Assembly (NCBI GenBank): GCA_963974215.1
Contig: CAXBBL010000001.1
Coordinates: 372,001 to 436,000, forward strand
Origin: Croceimicrobium sp963974215
GTDB lineage: Bacteria > Bacteroidota > Bacteroidia > Flavobacteriales > Schleiferiaceae
Reading direction: 5' to 3'
DNA length: 64,000 nucleotides
Positions 35,891-45,050 of this stretch are shown here, in pieces (the stretch's first letter is position 1; every line of letters starts with the position of its first letter). Both the position numbers and the translations under genes were made by a program. A model generated the notes under the pieces. The model was given only the letters and a program-made list of their open reading frames with translations. It did not search any database and was not told the origin of the DNA.

Positions 35891-38005
35891 CTATTTCTTT
35901 ATCACTCGGTAATAGGACTTGGAAACTCCATCTACTAAGTTTAAGATATAAACGCCTTTGGGGATTTGTTTAAAATCTAGCTTTAGCCTCCCAGATGTGC
36001 TGGCTTCCTTAAACCTCTTGACCAGTCTTCCTTCTGGGGAATAAACGTCAATAACTAAATTCAAATTAGACTCCCCTATAGCATCGATAAGTAAAAAGTC
36101 TCCGATGGGGTTTGGATAGATCTCTAAGGCTGAATAATCGAATTGGGGGTTTGAAATGTCATTAAGAGAAAGGCAGGAAGATAGGGACTCGCATTGCCCA
36201 TTTTTAACGAGTACGGCATATTTACTGTTATCAGTAGGACTAAAGTATTGGAGGGTATCATTGGGTAAATAGGTGAGCAGCGAGCAGTTATACCATTGAT
36301 AGGAAGCAGTGCTATCTTCCGCTGCCAGAGTGGAGGGATTTTTAAACACTATTCTATTGTTAACGACATTAATCATTAGGTTTAGCTCAATGACGCTATC
36401 ACAATTATTTGGCCCTAGGAGCGGGTAGAGATAAGTACCACTTTCAAAATAGAGACTGTCATAAAAGCTATAGTATCCGCAAGCAGTATCATATATACTA
36501 GTTTTTACTCCTGGACAGTACTCAAGTTGGAATAGAAATCCGTTTCGACGCGTGCCAGAGTAGATTTCGTAAGAAAGGGTAGCGCGCGGCTCGATGTCGA
36601 TAGTATCATAAAAGCCACCGTAAACATAGGGTGTTCCTTTATCTGAATATCCTACTCCTACACCAACAACATAATTATCTGCAAAAGCTTGCGACCATTT
36701 ATAGCGACCATCATTTTCTAACTCTATTAAGCCGGTTACCGAAAAATGACTAGTATCGCCAGTATCGTAATAGGAAGAATCTGGGTTTAAAGCGACGGAA
36801 TCTACAAAAGCCCCAGTTGCTAATACTCTACCATCCTTACTTAAACCGATATCAATAATTTCATCCATAGAAGAATCACCGCCGAAGGGCTTATGCCATA
36901 AAAGGTTACCATTATTATCCATCTTTTGCACAAACCCATCAACACCTAAGGCTCTGGTAAATGCTATTCCTACGCCAGGGTCCATATCGGCAGAGTCTGA
37001 ATAACGCCCACCAGCATATATATTATCACTTGCGTCCAATTGTAAAGATCGCACTGCGTCGGTATTTTGCCCTCCAAATCCTTTTGACCAGATAAAGTTA
37101 CCGCTAGAGTCATACTTTGCAATGAAACAATGGCCTACGGGTATAATGCCAAATAATTTAGGCTCAATGATAATCCCGTTTGGCCCTCCAGTGTTAAAAT
37201 CAGCAGTATCTTGAAAAGTGCCCCCAACAATTAGATTTTCTTGCGAGTCAAGTTTTAGGGCAAGACCATGGTCTCTATATCCACCACCTATTTGCCGAGC
37301 CCACTGATACTCTCCTTGAGGATTAAGTTTCAGTATGAATATATCTTCACCATGATCAGGGCCCCGGAAAGTGGTGGCAGGAACTTTATAGACGGTATCA
37401 ATCCCGGGGTCGAAATCTACTTGTCCAGCAAAAGCCCCAGTCAAATAAATATCCCCGGCTAAGTTAACAGCCAGCTCGCCAAAAGAGCTAAAGTTGTACA
37501 CGGTTTCTGGGTCTTCAAAAGTCCTTACCCAGTTAAAACTGCCAGAAGAGTCTAATTTAAGGACAAAATTATTGGTATTCCCCGCTAAACGAAGGTTGTT
37601 TAATTGGAGAATATTAGATGTTCTAATATCATCATTAAGATATCCACCAACTATAACTTCTCCTAAAGATGACAAAGCAATACTACTGGTATAACTTATT
37701 GAATCGCTAGTCCAGTATTTTAGCCAAAGTATTTGACTGGTACTATCCAATTTAGCAACAAATCCTTTATAACCTCCGCTTACAAATATTGGCGGAGAGC
37801 TATTAAAGGTTACACTGCCGGTAGCATTTCCTGCAATAAAATAGTTGTTTAAACTATCAGTGACTACGTCAAAAACATAAATTCGACCGCTGCCGAGGTC
37901 AAAATTTTGTCTCAACTTGTAATCGCTTTGAGCCGATAAAGCGAGACTTGATAGCATAAGGGTAAGAAAAAAGAAAGCGGAGCGAAAAGCGTAATTAATT
38001 TGCAT
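35891..38005 (-). CDS. SBBP-repeat secreted protein with type IX secretion signal
   Basis: This 704-residue exported protein has a signal peptide (FFFLTLMLSSLALSAQ). Residues about 25-480 contain repeated propeller-like units of the form G-N-F-I-W-S-K-x-F-G-G and D-S-x-x-N-I-Y-A-G-G (SBBP type). The C-terminal 75 residues (EIYPNPIGDFLLIDA ... GVYILNLVDG ... RVIKK) are a type A T9SS sorting domain, so it should pass the outer membrane and stay attached or be released. Its ligand is unknown. Confidence 0.85.
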   Translation of the reverse strand: MQINYAFRSAFFFLTLMLSSLALSAQSDYKLRQNFDLGSGRIYVFDVVTDSLNNYFIAGNATGSVTFNSSPPIFVSGGYKGFVAKLDSTSQILWLKYWTSDSISYTSSIALSSLGEVIVGGYLNDDIRTSNILQLNNLRLAGNTNNFVLKLDSSGSFNWVRTFEDPETVYNFSSFGELAVNLAGDIYLTGAFAGQVDFDPGIDTVYKVPATTFRGPDHGEDIFILKLNPQGEYQWARQIGGGYRDHGLALKLDSQENLIVGGTFQDTADFNTGGPNGIIIEPKLFGIIPVGHCFIAKYDSSGNFIWSKGFGGQNTDAVRSLQLDASDNIYAGGRYSDSADMDPGVGIAFTRALGVDGFVQKMDNNGNLLWHKPFGGDSSMDEIIDIGLSKDGRVLATGAFVDSVALNPDSSYYDTGDTSHFSVTGLIELENDGRYKWSQAFADNYVVGVGVGYSDKGTPYVYGGFYDTIDIEPRATLSYEIYSGTRRNGFLFQLEYCPGVKTSIYDTACGYYSFYDSLYFESGTYLYPLLGPNNCDSVIELNLMINVVNNRIVFKNPSTLAAEDSTASYQWYNCSLLTYLPNDTLQYFSPTDNSKYAVLVKNGQCESLSSCLSLNDISNPQFDYSALEIYPNPIGDFLLIDAIGESNLNLVIDVYSPEGRLVKRFKEASTSGRLKLDFKQIPKGVYILNLVDGVSKSYYRVIKK

Positions 38006-38068
38006 AAGGTTTTTTTAAATGAAAAAAGCAAGATTAAAATTTTGACGAAAAAGGAACTAATAGGTTGC

Positions 38069-38737
38069 TTAAAAATAAAAACCCACAACCAATCCGGCCC
38101 GCCAGCCGCTAATAATTTCAAACTCATACCCTGGGTTTAGGCAATATTTACCAAAAGCCCCAATGCTAAAGTTTTTAAAGAGGTATTCAGGCGCTAAGCC
38201 CAAGGAAAGAACGACTAAATTGGGAAATTCGAAACGGGAGTTTTTATAAGTGGATTGGCCAAAAGACTCATTTTCAACTAAACGAGATATAGGCAAGTCC
38301 AGTTCATGCAAGCTAGATAAGGAAAAGGCAGATTTGCTATTTATCCTCCAAAACTTTGAATATTTTGATTTGATGACGATATAAGTTGATGATGAGTTTA
38401 GGGGGCGCACATCGTTAAAACCGCCATAAAAGTTAGTGTAAGTAGATTCTTTGAAATTAAAATAGACATTGGAAAACCCGAGCCCAAAGGATAGTCTATC
38501 CTTTTTCTTTTTTCCAACTACAAAGCTATAGGTTGCACCCGCTCCGATAATAGAGCCTACTCGTGGCCAATCCCCATTCCTGCCAAGATCAAATTTTGAG
38601 GAGAAAGTATTATGATGAGAAGAGAGCCCAACTTCAGTGTAAATGGAGAAACCCTTGCTTACATCTAATTTTTGTGAATAAAGATTGGTAGCTAACAGGC
38701 AAGAGATTAGGATTACGCGAAACTTTTTAATAGTCAT
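38069..38737 (-). CDS. Hypothetical outer-membrane protein
   Basis: This protein has 222 residues with a signal peptide (RVILISCLLATNLYSQ). Strand-like segments (GAGATYSFVVGKKKKDRLSF, VVLSLGLAPEYLFKNFSIGA) and the aromatic C-terminus GLVVGFYF fit a small beta-barrel. No family is recognised. The product is similar in style, not in visible sequence, to the 35110 product. Confidence 0.58.
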   Translation of the reverse strand: MTIKKFRVILISCLLATNLYSQKLDVSKGFSIYTEVGLSSHHNTFSSKFDLGRNGDWPRVGSIIGAGATYSFVVGKKKKDRLSFGLGFSNVYFNFKESTYTNFYGGFNDVRPLNSSSTYIVIKSKYSKFWRINSKSAFSLSSLHELDLPISRLVENESFGQSTYKNSRFEFPNLVVLSLGLAPEYLFKNFSIGAFGKYCLNPGYEFEIISGWRAGLVVGFYF

Positions 38738-38799
38738 GATGAAGCTTTATTGAATTATAATTTTTCAGGGCAATCGTGTCTTTAACCTGCCACCTGCCC

Positions 38800-40971
38800 C
38801 TAAAACCAAAAACCCAATCTTACGTAAGTGTAAAAATTCGGATGATTGGTGCTAGTGCTGACATGGATTTCTAGCGGACCAATTAAACTGTTATAAGCGT
38901 AACCAATACTATAGCCGTCGAGCAGCAAATTAGAATCAAACAGCGCTTCGAAGGAGTTTTCTAATTTGGCATAATTCACCTTAGCGAGAATATAGTGATT
39001 GCGGGCGACCTCAAAATTTAAATCGGCCCGGGCCATAATTAAATTACGACCATTAAGCTCCATAAAGCGATGTCCTACAAAGCTTTCGATATAATTTAAA
39101 TAACTCTGTCCCATGCTTCCTAAATAAATTTGATAGGGTAAGTCTAAGCCCGGACCAATGGTGTTAATGCCATTAACCTGACCAATCAGCGTTAACCGCG
39201 AATATATAGGAACAACTTGTTGATATTTTAAATTTATTACCGAACTGGGCTCTAAAAAGGTTTGAAAACCAAGCCTTTCGGCAATAATGCGATACTGTGC
39301 TTCTAGGCGAAAGCCATTCCGAGGGAAATTTGCATCATCGAAAGAGTCGAAATCGATGTAGCCGTAATAGTTAATAAACCCTTTGTTAAGGTCATCGAAA
39401 TCAGCTCGTTCGTAATCTTGTCTAATATCAACGTTTTCAATTTGTACCCCTCCGCCTATGGCATAGGCATCTTTTATGGTAGATTGCAGGAATAAGTCAA
39501 GAGTATAATCCTGATAAATACGCTGGTTTACCGCTTCTAGATTGACAAAGCTTTGATAGCGAAAACGATGGCTTTTTAGTTTAATACCAAGGGTAGGAAT
39601 GAATCCGCGATCTACAAAGTAATTAATTTCTCCGCGTGGCATATCACCCAACGCAAGGTCGACACTAAGGCGTGAGTTCTTGAAAATGAGATTGCGATGG
39701 GTATAATTTATCAGTAAGGAGGTTTTAAAATCGTCGCTATAATTTAGACCAGCCTTGAGTTTTTGCTGACTATTATTTTCTTTTAGTTTTACAATAAGGC
39801 GGTAGGCACTATCTAATTCCTCGATGGTATAATCAACCGTTTCAAAATAGGTGGAACCATAAAGCTGATCCATGCCTTTTTCAAGCTTGCGGATACTGGC
39901 GATTTCCCCTTCTTTAATTCCTAGTTTCCCTAAAACGAAAGAAGGCGTAAAGCTCTCATTTCCTTCTAAAACAATCTCTTTTACCCGTATTGTAGGTAAG
40001 GGTAATGCTTTTTCTCGCTTGCGCAGATGCTTAGAACTATCTCGCTGTGCTAGTGCTTGAATACTCTCAATATGTTTTAAGGCTTCCTTGCGGCCAGCGG
40101 CAATGATCTCATCAAAACGATCGAAACTGGTAATATTGGCACCTTCTATTTTGGGACTAATCCAGATATCGGTAAGCTCTTCACTCTCGGCTTGATTGCG
40201 CGAGTTTAGGAAGCCCGTGGTTTGTCCTAAAACTTCCACGATTGTGTTCAATTCATTACGCTCGCGCAGATAGTCTTGCATATCTATACCAATAATAAAA
40301 TCGACATCTTTTTTCGCCATGTAGCGCACGGGGTAGTTAAGCACCACTCCGCCATCAATGTACAAACTGTCGTCAATTTCATAGGGCGTAAATAAAGAAG
40401 GAAAGGCTGAACTGGCACGCAAAGCGTCCATTAAACGCCCGTGTTCAAATACGTGTATTCCGCCTGTTTCTAAATTAGTGGCTATACAGAAAAAAGGAAT
40501 GGGGAAATCACTAAAGTGGTCGTAACGGTAGCTCTGTTGGGTAATGGTGCTGAGCTCTCTTAAAATATACTGGGCAAAATTCACCCCGCGTGGCAAGTTT
40601 ATGCCGTTGCTGTCAATTGGGAAACTTAAAAAATAGCGCGCATCACTTTTACGGTCGAAATAACTCAAACGATTACGGGGCACTTCGTTTGCCAACAGCG
40701 CATCCCAGTCTACATGACGCAAATAGTCTTCCATTTCTTTGCCGCTAAAGCCTAAGCTGTACATAGCGCCAACAATCGCGCCCATGGAGGTTCCGCCAAT
40801 ATAATCGATTTCGATTCCGGCTTCTTCTAAAACCTGTATGGCACCAATCTGTGCTAAGCATTTAGCCCCGCCCCCGCTAAGGACTAAGCCGATTTTTAAA
40901 TCTTCTTGCGCTTTTAAGCTGCCGCTCAGAAGCAAAATTAGAAGTAGAAATAGGTTTGTATAGGTTTTCAA
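38800..40971 (-). CDS. Patatin-like phospholipase with POTRA and BamA-like barrel
   Basis: This is a 723-residue outer-membrane autotransporter-like lipase. After a signal peptide ending SLKAQ, the patatin domain has the oxyanion loop GGGAKCLAQIG, the nucleophile S62 in GGTSMG and D206 in DGGVVLNYP, giving a Ser-Asp dyad. A POTRA-like domain (about 325-390) and a 16-strand-type surface-antigen barrel follow, ending in an aromatic residue (YVRLGFWF). The domain order matches Pseudomonas PlpD. The start is a TTG overlapping the uvrC stop (TTGA), so expression is coupled to uvrC. Confidence 0.9.
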   Translation of the reverse strand: MKTYTNLFLLLILLLSGSLKAQEDLKIGLVLSGGGAKCLAQIGAIQVLEEAGIEIDYIGGTSMGAIVGAMYSLGFSGKEMEDYLRHVDWDALLANEVPRNRLSYFDRKSDARYFLSFPIDSNGINLPRGVNFAQYILRELSTITQQSYRYDHFSDFPIPFFCIATNLETGGIHVFEHGRLMDALRASSAFPSLFTPYEIDDSLYIDGGVVLNYPVRYMAKKDVDFIIGIDMQDYLRERNELNTIVEVLGQTTGFLNSRNQAESEELTDIWISPKIEGANITSFDRFDEIIAAGRKEALKHIESIQALAQRDSSKHLRKREKALPLPTIRVKEIVLEGNESFTPSFVLGKLGIKEGEIASIRKLEKGMDQLYGSTYFETVDYTIEELDSAYRLIVKLKENNSQQKLKAGLNYSDDFKTSLLINYTHRNLIFKNSRLSVDLALGDMPRGEINYFVDRGFIPTLGIKLKSHRFRYQSFVNLEAVNQRIYQDYTLDLFLQSTIKDAYAIGGGVQIENVDIRQDYERADFDDLNKGFINYYGYIDFDSFDDANFPRNGFRLEAQYRIIAERLGFQTFLEPSSVINLKYQQVVPIYSRLTLIGQVNGINTIGPGLDLPYQIYLGSMGQSYLNYIESFVGHRFMELNGRNLIMARADLNFEVARNHYILAKVNYAKLENSFEALFDSNLLLDGYSIGYAYNSLIGPLEIHVSTSTNHPNFYTYVRLGFWF

Positions 40972-42779
40972 TTATCCTCTTTTTTTAGCTCGGCAAAATG
41001 ATTAATTATCAGTAAACTTCTATTTTTTCCTACTATTTCTTCGAGCGCATCTGCGGAAGCTTCGCGCACTTTAGAAACACTTTTAAACTTTTTCAAAAGC
41101 AGCTTAATGCTTTCATCACCAATGCCTTTAATCTCACTTAGTTCACTTTTAAAAGTGCCTTTGCTGCGTTTGTTGCGATGATGGGTAATACCAAAACGGT
41201 GGGCCTCATCACGCATACGCTGAATAACTTTCAAGGTTTCCGAACGCTTATCTAAATAAAGGGGATAAGGATCTTCGGGGAAATAGAGTTCTTCCAGTCT
41301 TTTAGCAATGCCTAAAATCGCAATCTTTCCGCGTAAACCCAAATCTTCTAAAGCTTGCACCGAGCTGCTTAACTGCCCCTTACCTCCGTCAATTACAATT
41401 AGTTGCGGCAAGGGCTCTTTTTCTTCTAAAAGTCTTTTATAACGTCGGCTTACCGCTTCGTACATGCTGGCAAAATCATCAGGACCCACTACAGTCTTAA
41501 TATTAAAGTGACGATAATCCTTCTTGCTTGGTTTGCCATCTTTAAAAACCACGCAGGCCGAAACGGGGTATGTGCCCTGAATATTGGAGTTGTCGAAACA
41601 TTCAATGTGGGTGGGTTCTACGCTGAGGCGTAAATCGTCCTTCATTTGTTTCATCAAGCGTTTAACATGACGATCGGGATCTACAATTTGAATATTCTTG
41701 AGCTTTTCTAGTCGGAAATAACGTGCATTTTTAATGCTTAATTCAATTAGTTTTTTCTTGTCGCCCCTTTGCGGCAGATGCGTGAAAACATCAGGAATCG
41801 GCAACTTAATGGCATGTGATAAGTAGATTTCTTTCGAATGCGATTTAAAGCGGCTGCGCAATTCAGGAATCGCGATTTCTAGAAGTTCCTCTTCGCTTTC
41901 TTCTAATTTCTTTTTTAGCTCAAGGGTATGCGACTGCAGAATGGCGCCATCAATAATTTTTAGATAATTAACATAGGCATATTCAGCATCACTAAAAATG
42001 GAGAAGACATCTACATTACTAATGCTGGGGTGAACGACCGTGCTTTTCGCTTGATAGCGATCCAATAGGTCGTATTTCTCCTTCATTTTTTGGGCTTCTT
42101 CAAAGCGCAAATCGGCGGCAGCGGCTTGCATTTGCTCAGAAAGATTGTGTTTTACACTGCTCAGGTGGCCTTTTAAGAGATTGCGTGCCGCCTCTATGTC
42201 GCGGTTATACGATTCTTCGCTTTGCAGTTGCTCACAAGGCCCAAGGCAATTGCCAATATGGTACTCAAGACAGATGCGGTAGTCTTTGGTTTGTAGAGCA
42301 TTGGCGCTTAAATTGAGTTTGCAAGTACGAATGTGGTATAACTGCTTGATGAGGTTTAATACCGTTTTCATCACCTTCACGGAAGCATAGGGGCCAAAAT
42401 ATTCTGAACCGTCTTTAATGGGGTTTCGGGTAGGGAAAATGCGCGGAAAAGCCTCTTTTTTTATGCAAATCCAAGGATAAGTTTTATCGTCTTTGAGGTT
42501 GATATTATAGCGCGGCTGATACTCTTTAATTAAATTATTTTCGAGTAAGAGGGCATCAAATTCGGTTTCCGTTACAATAATGTGAATGTCCACGATTTTA
42601 CCCACCAATACACGAATACGCGAACTATCGTGCGACTTATTAAAATAACTGGAAACGCGCTTTTTTAAGTTTTTAGCTTTGCCAATGTATAGTATTCGCC
42701 CATCTTTGTCGAGGTGCTGATAGATCCCAGGTTTGGGAGGAAGGGTTTTTAATAAATTACTTAAATGATCGCTCGGCAT
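40968..42779 (-). CDS. uvrC: UvrABC excinuclease subunit C
   Basis: This is the dual-incision nuclease of nucleotide excision repair, 603 residues. It has an N-terminal GIY-YIG domain (KPGIYQHL, LYIGKAKNLKKRV), a UVR motif (DLRFEEAQKMKEKYDLL, about 210-235), an RNase H-like endonuclease core (ECFDNSNIQGTYPV, VIDGGKGQL) and C-terminal helix-hairpin-helix motifs (EIKGIGDESIKLLLKKF). It diverges from mutT. Confidence 0.96.
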   Translation of the reverse strand: MPSDHLSNLLKTLPPKPGIYQHLDKDGRILYIGKAKNLKKRVSSYFNKSHDSSRIRVLVGKIVDIHIIVTETEFDALLLENNLIKEYQPRYNINLKDDKTYPWICIKKEAFPRIFPTRNPIKDGSEYFGPYASVKVMKTVLNLIKQLYHIRTCKLNLSANALQTKDYRICLEYHIGNCLGPCEQLQSEESYNRDIEAARNLLKGHLSSVKHNLSEQMQAAAADLRFEEAQKMKEKYDLLDRYQAKSTVVHPSISNVDVFSIFSDAEYAYVNYLKIIDGAILQSHTLELKKKLEESEEELLEIAIPELRSRFKSHSKEIYLSHAIKLPIPDVFTHLPQRGDKKKLIELSIKNARYFRLEKLKNIQIVDPDRHVKRLMKQMKDDLRLSVEPTHIECFDNSNIQGTYPVSACVVFKDGKPSKKDYRHFNIKTVVGPDDFASMYEAVSRRYKRLLEEKEPLPQLIVIDGGKGQLSSSVQALEDLGLRGKIAILGIAKRLEELYFPEDPYPLYLDKRSETLKVIQRMRDEAHRFGITHHRNKRSKGTFKSELSEIKGIGDESIKLLLKKFKSVSKVREASADALEEIVGKNRSLLIINHFAELKKEDN

Positions 42780-42783
42780 AAAG

Positions 42784-42791
42784 CAAATTTA
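42784..42791 (-). promoter_or_regulatory. Predicted -7 element of uvrC
   Basis: On the minus strand TAAATTTG matches TAnnTTTG exactly, four bases before the uvrC ATG (42779). Transcription would then start at or next to the start codon, giving a leaderless mRNA. No well-spaced TTG was seen upstream. Confidence 0.35.
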
Positions 42792-42810
42792 GTAATAGTA
42801 ATAGCGAAAG

Positions 42811-43203
42811 ATGGAAGTTGTTTGCGCAATTGTAATGAATAAGGATAAAAAAATATTTGCTGCTCGCCGTAAGGAAGAATTAGACTTTGGCGGCTACTGG
42901 GAATTTCCCGGTGGAAAATTAGAAGAAGGTGAGAATTCTGCGCAAGCTTTGCAAAGAGAATTGCAAGAAGAGCTGGGTTTGACGCTCGAAATCGGTCCAG
43001 AACTACATCGGCTATCTTGGAAAAACAAATTGGGTGAATTCGTGCTTATGGCACATCTTATCCATAACGAGCTGGAAAATCTAGCCTTGGTGGATCACGA
43101 TCAATGTGACTGGTTTAGCATTGACGATATCGCCTCTTTACAGCTAATGGTTGCCGACATGGCTTTACTTCCAAAAGTAGAAGAGTACTTAATGGGCCTT
43201 TAG
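42811..43203 (+). CDS. mutT: Nudix hydrolase, MutT/NudG-like
   Basis: This is a (deoxy)nucleoside triphosphate pyrophosphohydrolase of 130 residues. The Nudix box is complete, beginning GGKLEEGENSAQALQRELQE and ending in ELG (residues about 34-56). The N-terminal VCAIVMNKDKKIFAARR and GGYWEFPGGK fit the MutT/NudG subgroup that removes oxidised nucleotides. It is divergent from uvrC and converges, with a 15-base overlap, on the serine hydrolase gene. Confidence 0.9.
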   Translation: MEVVCAIVMNKDKKIFAARRKEELDFGGYWEFPGGKLEEGENSAQALQRELQEELGLTLEIGPELHRLSWKNKLGEFVLMAHLIHNELENLALVDHDQCDWFSIDDIASLQLMVADMALLPKVEEYLMGL

Positions 43204-44337
43204 CATTTTTAAACTTTCACTTAGGTAGATGGGTAACTCAGCTGGGTGATCGTTAACAGTAGCTAAGCGATGGTGACCCAAGCGCACAATAACCGCATCG
43301 TAAGAAGGAACAACAATGATGTATTGTCCTAAAATCCCGCGCATATAAAAAATGGCTCCTGCCAGCTCATCTTGGTATAACCAAAAACTACGGCCATAAA
43401 AATTATTCATTTCACCTTGGGCCGATTCAGCGATGAAGCTCGAGTCGAGAATTGATTTTCCTTCCCAATTACCATGGTTGATTAATAGTTTTCCGAAGCG
43501 GGCAAAATCGCGGGCATTACTATTGAAGCAGCAGTAGGCCAGTTCGGTACCTTGATCAGAATCAAGATGCCAAGTGGCAGAGTTTTCAGCTTGTAAAGGA
43601 TTCCATAACCATTCTTCCGCTAAGGCACTCAAGCTTTTACCGGTAGCTTTGATTAGACAAAGTCCCAATAATTGGGTGGCTCCACTCTGATATTCGTAAA
43701 CAGAACCAGGCTTACGCGTAACCTTCACTTTTGAGGTCATTAACGTTTCGATATCAGAACCGTAATAAGCTTGGGCGGTAATGTCGAAAGGGTTTTTATA
43801 ATGCTCATTCCAATCTAAACCGGCGGTCATTTTTGCCAAATGATCAAGTTGTAAATATTGTACAAATTCGCCTGTGAGTTCGGGAAGGAAATTGGTTACA
43901 TCGCTTTGCCAGCTACTAATAATGCCTTTTTGAATGGCGATTTGCACTAGCATGGTGGTAATGCTTTTGGCCATGGAAAAACTATTTGTTTGCGATTGAG
44001 CCGAGCCAATGTCCCAATATTTTTCGATTAAAAGGCTATCGTTTTTTAGTAAAAGGTAGGCAATACTTTCGGTGCTATCTAGGTAGTCTTGCAGTAAAGG
44101 ACTAATTTCTACCTTATTGAAATTTTTCGCTTCTGCCCAAGCTTGGGGATTAGTGGCGGCAATGCTATTGGTGTTAAAGTATTTTGCGTCGCTAATGGTA
44201 GCACTGGTTTCGCCGTGTAGATAGGTGGCCCACACTCCTTTAATTAGATATCCATTACCTGTTAGGTAAAGCCCTAAAATGATTAATAAAACAAAGCTAC
44301 CTATAGCAATGAGTAATTTGCGTAAAAATTGGAGCAT
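43189..44337 (-). CDS. Serine hydrolase, beta-lactamase/class C PBP-like
   Basis: This is a 382-residue membrane-anchored protein: a hydrophobic N-terminus (LLIAIGSFVLLIILGLYLTG) and then a beta-lactamase-fold domain. The nucleophile motif SMAKS (SxxK) and YQSG (YxS type) are visible, with HxG-like RLGHHRLA near the end. It resembles esterase EstB and D-aminopeptidase relatives more than true beta-lactamases. The substrate is unknown. It is downstream of lipB on the same strand. Confidence 0.85.
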   Translation of the reverse strand: MLQFLRKLLIAIGSFVLLIILGLYLTGNGYLIKGVWATYLHGETSATISDAKYFNTNSIAATNPQAWAEAKNFNKVEISPLLQDYLDSTESIAYLLLKNDSLLIEKYWDIGSAQSQTNSFSMAKSITTMLVQIAIQKGIISSWQSDVTNFLPELTGEFVQYLQLDHLAKMTAGLDWNEHYKNPFDITAQAYYGSDIETLMTSKVKVTRKPGSVYEYQSGATQLLGLCLIKATGKSLSALAEEWLWNPLQAENSATWHLDSDQGTELAYCCFNSNARDFARFGKLLINHGNWEGKSILDSSFIAESAQGEMNNFYGRSFWLYQDELAGAIFYMRGILGQYIIVVPSYDAVIVRLGHHRLATVNDHPAELPIYLSESLKMLKAH

Positions 44338-44352
44338 GGATTGGAATTTGAT

Positions 44353-45042
44353 CTAAAGATATTCAATATCAAATATCTCCTGAAAGTAGTAGCGACTTTT
44401 AGTTTTGATTTCCCTAAAATCGACTTCCCTTTCTAGCTCTAAAGCAAGAGAGGTAACCGCTTTATCGCGAATACCACAGGGTACAATTTTTTTGAAATAG
44501 GAGAGGTCGGTATTTACATTAAAAGCCCAGCCATGCATCGTTACCCATCTGCTGGCGCGAACGCCTAAAGCGAGAATTTTACGGGCGCTACTTTTACCAA
44601 CATCTAACCATACCCCAGTTTCGCCCGGAGAGCGCTCACCCTTAAGATTGTAGTCGGCTAAAATTTTGATAAACACTTCTTCTAAGTAGCGGAGGTATTT
44701 ATGGATGTCGGGAAAGAAATCATCTAAGTCGAGAATGGGGTAGCCCACTAATTGCCCGGGCCCATGAAAGGTGATATCACCGCCGCGGTTAATTTTATAC
44801 ATCGAGGCACCCATTTCTGCCAGTTCTTTCTCATTTACTAGCAAATGCTCTATTTTACCGCTTTTACCTAGGGTGTATACCGGTGGGTGTTCGCAAAAAA
44901 GCAAGTGATTTTCAGTAGCGATTTGTTCTTCTACTGCTAGCTTACGGTTGCTAAACTTTCGTTGAACCGTAGCATCAAAAAGTTTTTCCTGATAATCCCA
45001 AGCCTCCTGATAATCAATGATTCCGAGGTCTTGAAATTTAAT
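44353..45042 (-). CDS. lipB: Octanoyl-[ACP] protein transferase, non-canonical start
   Basis: This enzyme transfers octanoate from ACP to lipoyl domains, the first step of lipoate synthesis. The catalytic K155 and C189 (PCGIRDKAV) are 34 residues apart as in E. coli LipB, with HPPVYTLGKSG and GGDITFHGPGQLVGYPILDL in place. Family homology (FQDLGIIDYQEAWDYQEKLF) extends to 45042. However, between the stop at 45073 and a too-late TTG at 44904 there is no ATG, GTG or TTG. An ATT at 45042 fits best and gives 229 residues; an ATC at 45069 is the alternative. A sequencing error is also possible. Confidence 0.88.
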   Translation of the reverse strand: MKFQDLGIIDYQEAWDYQEKLFDATVQRKFSNRKLAVEEQIATENHLLFCEHPPVYTLGKSGKIEHLLVNEKELAEMGASMYKINRGGDITFHGPGQLVGYPILDLDDFFPDIHKYLRYLEEVFIKILADYNLKGERSPGETGVWLDVGKSSARKILALGVRASRWVTMHGWAFNVNTDLSYFKKIVPCGIRDKAVTSLALELEREVDFREIKTKSRYYFQEIFDIEYL

Positions 45043-45050
45043 TTTTGCTT

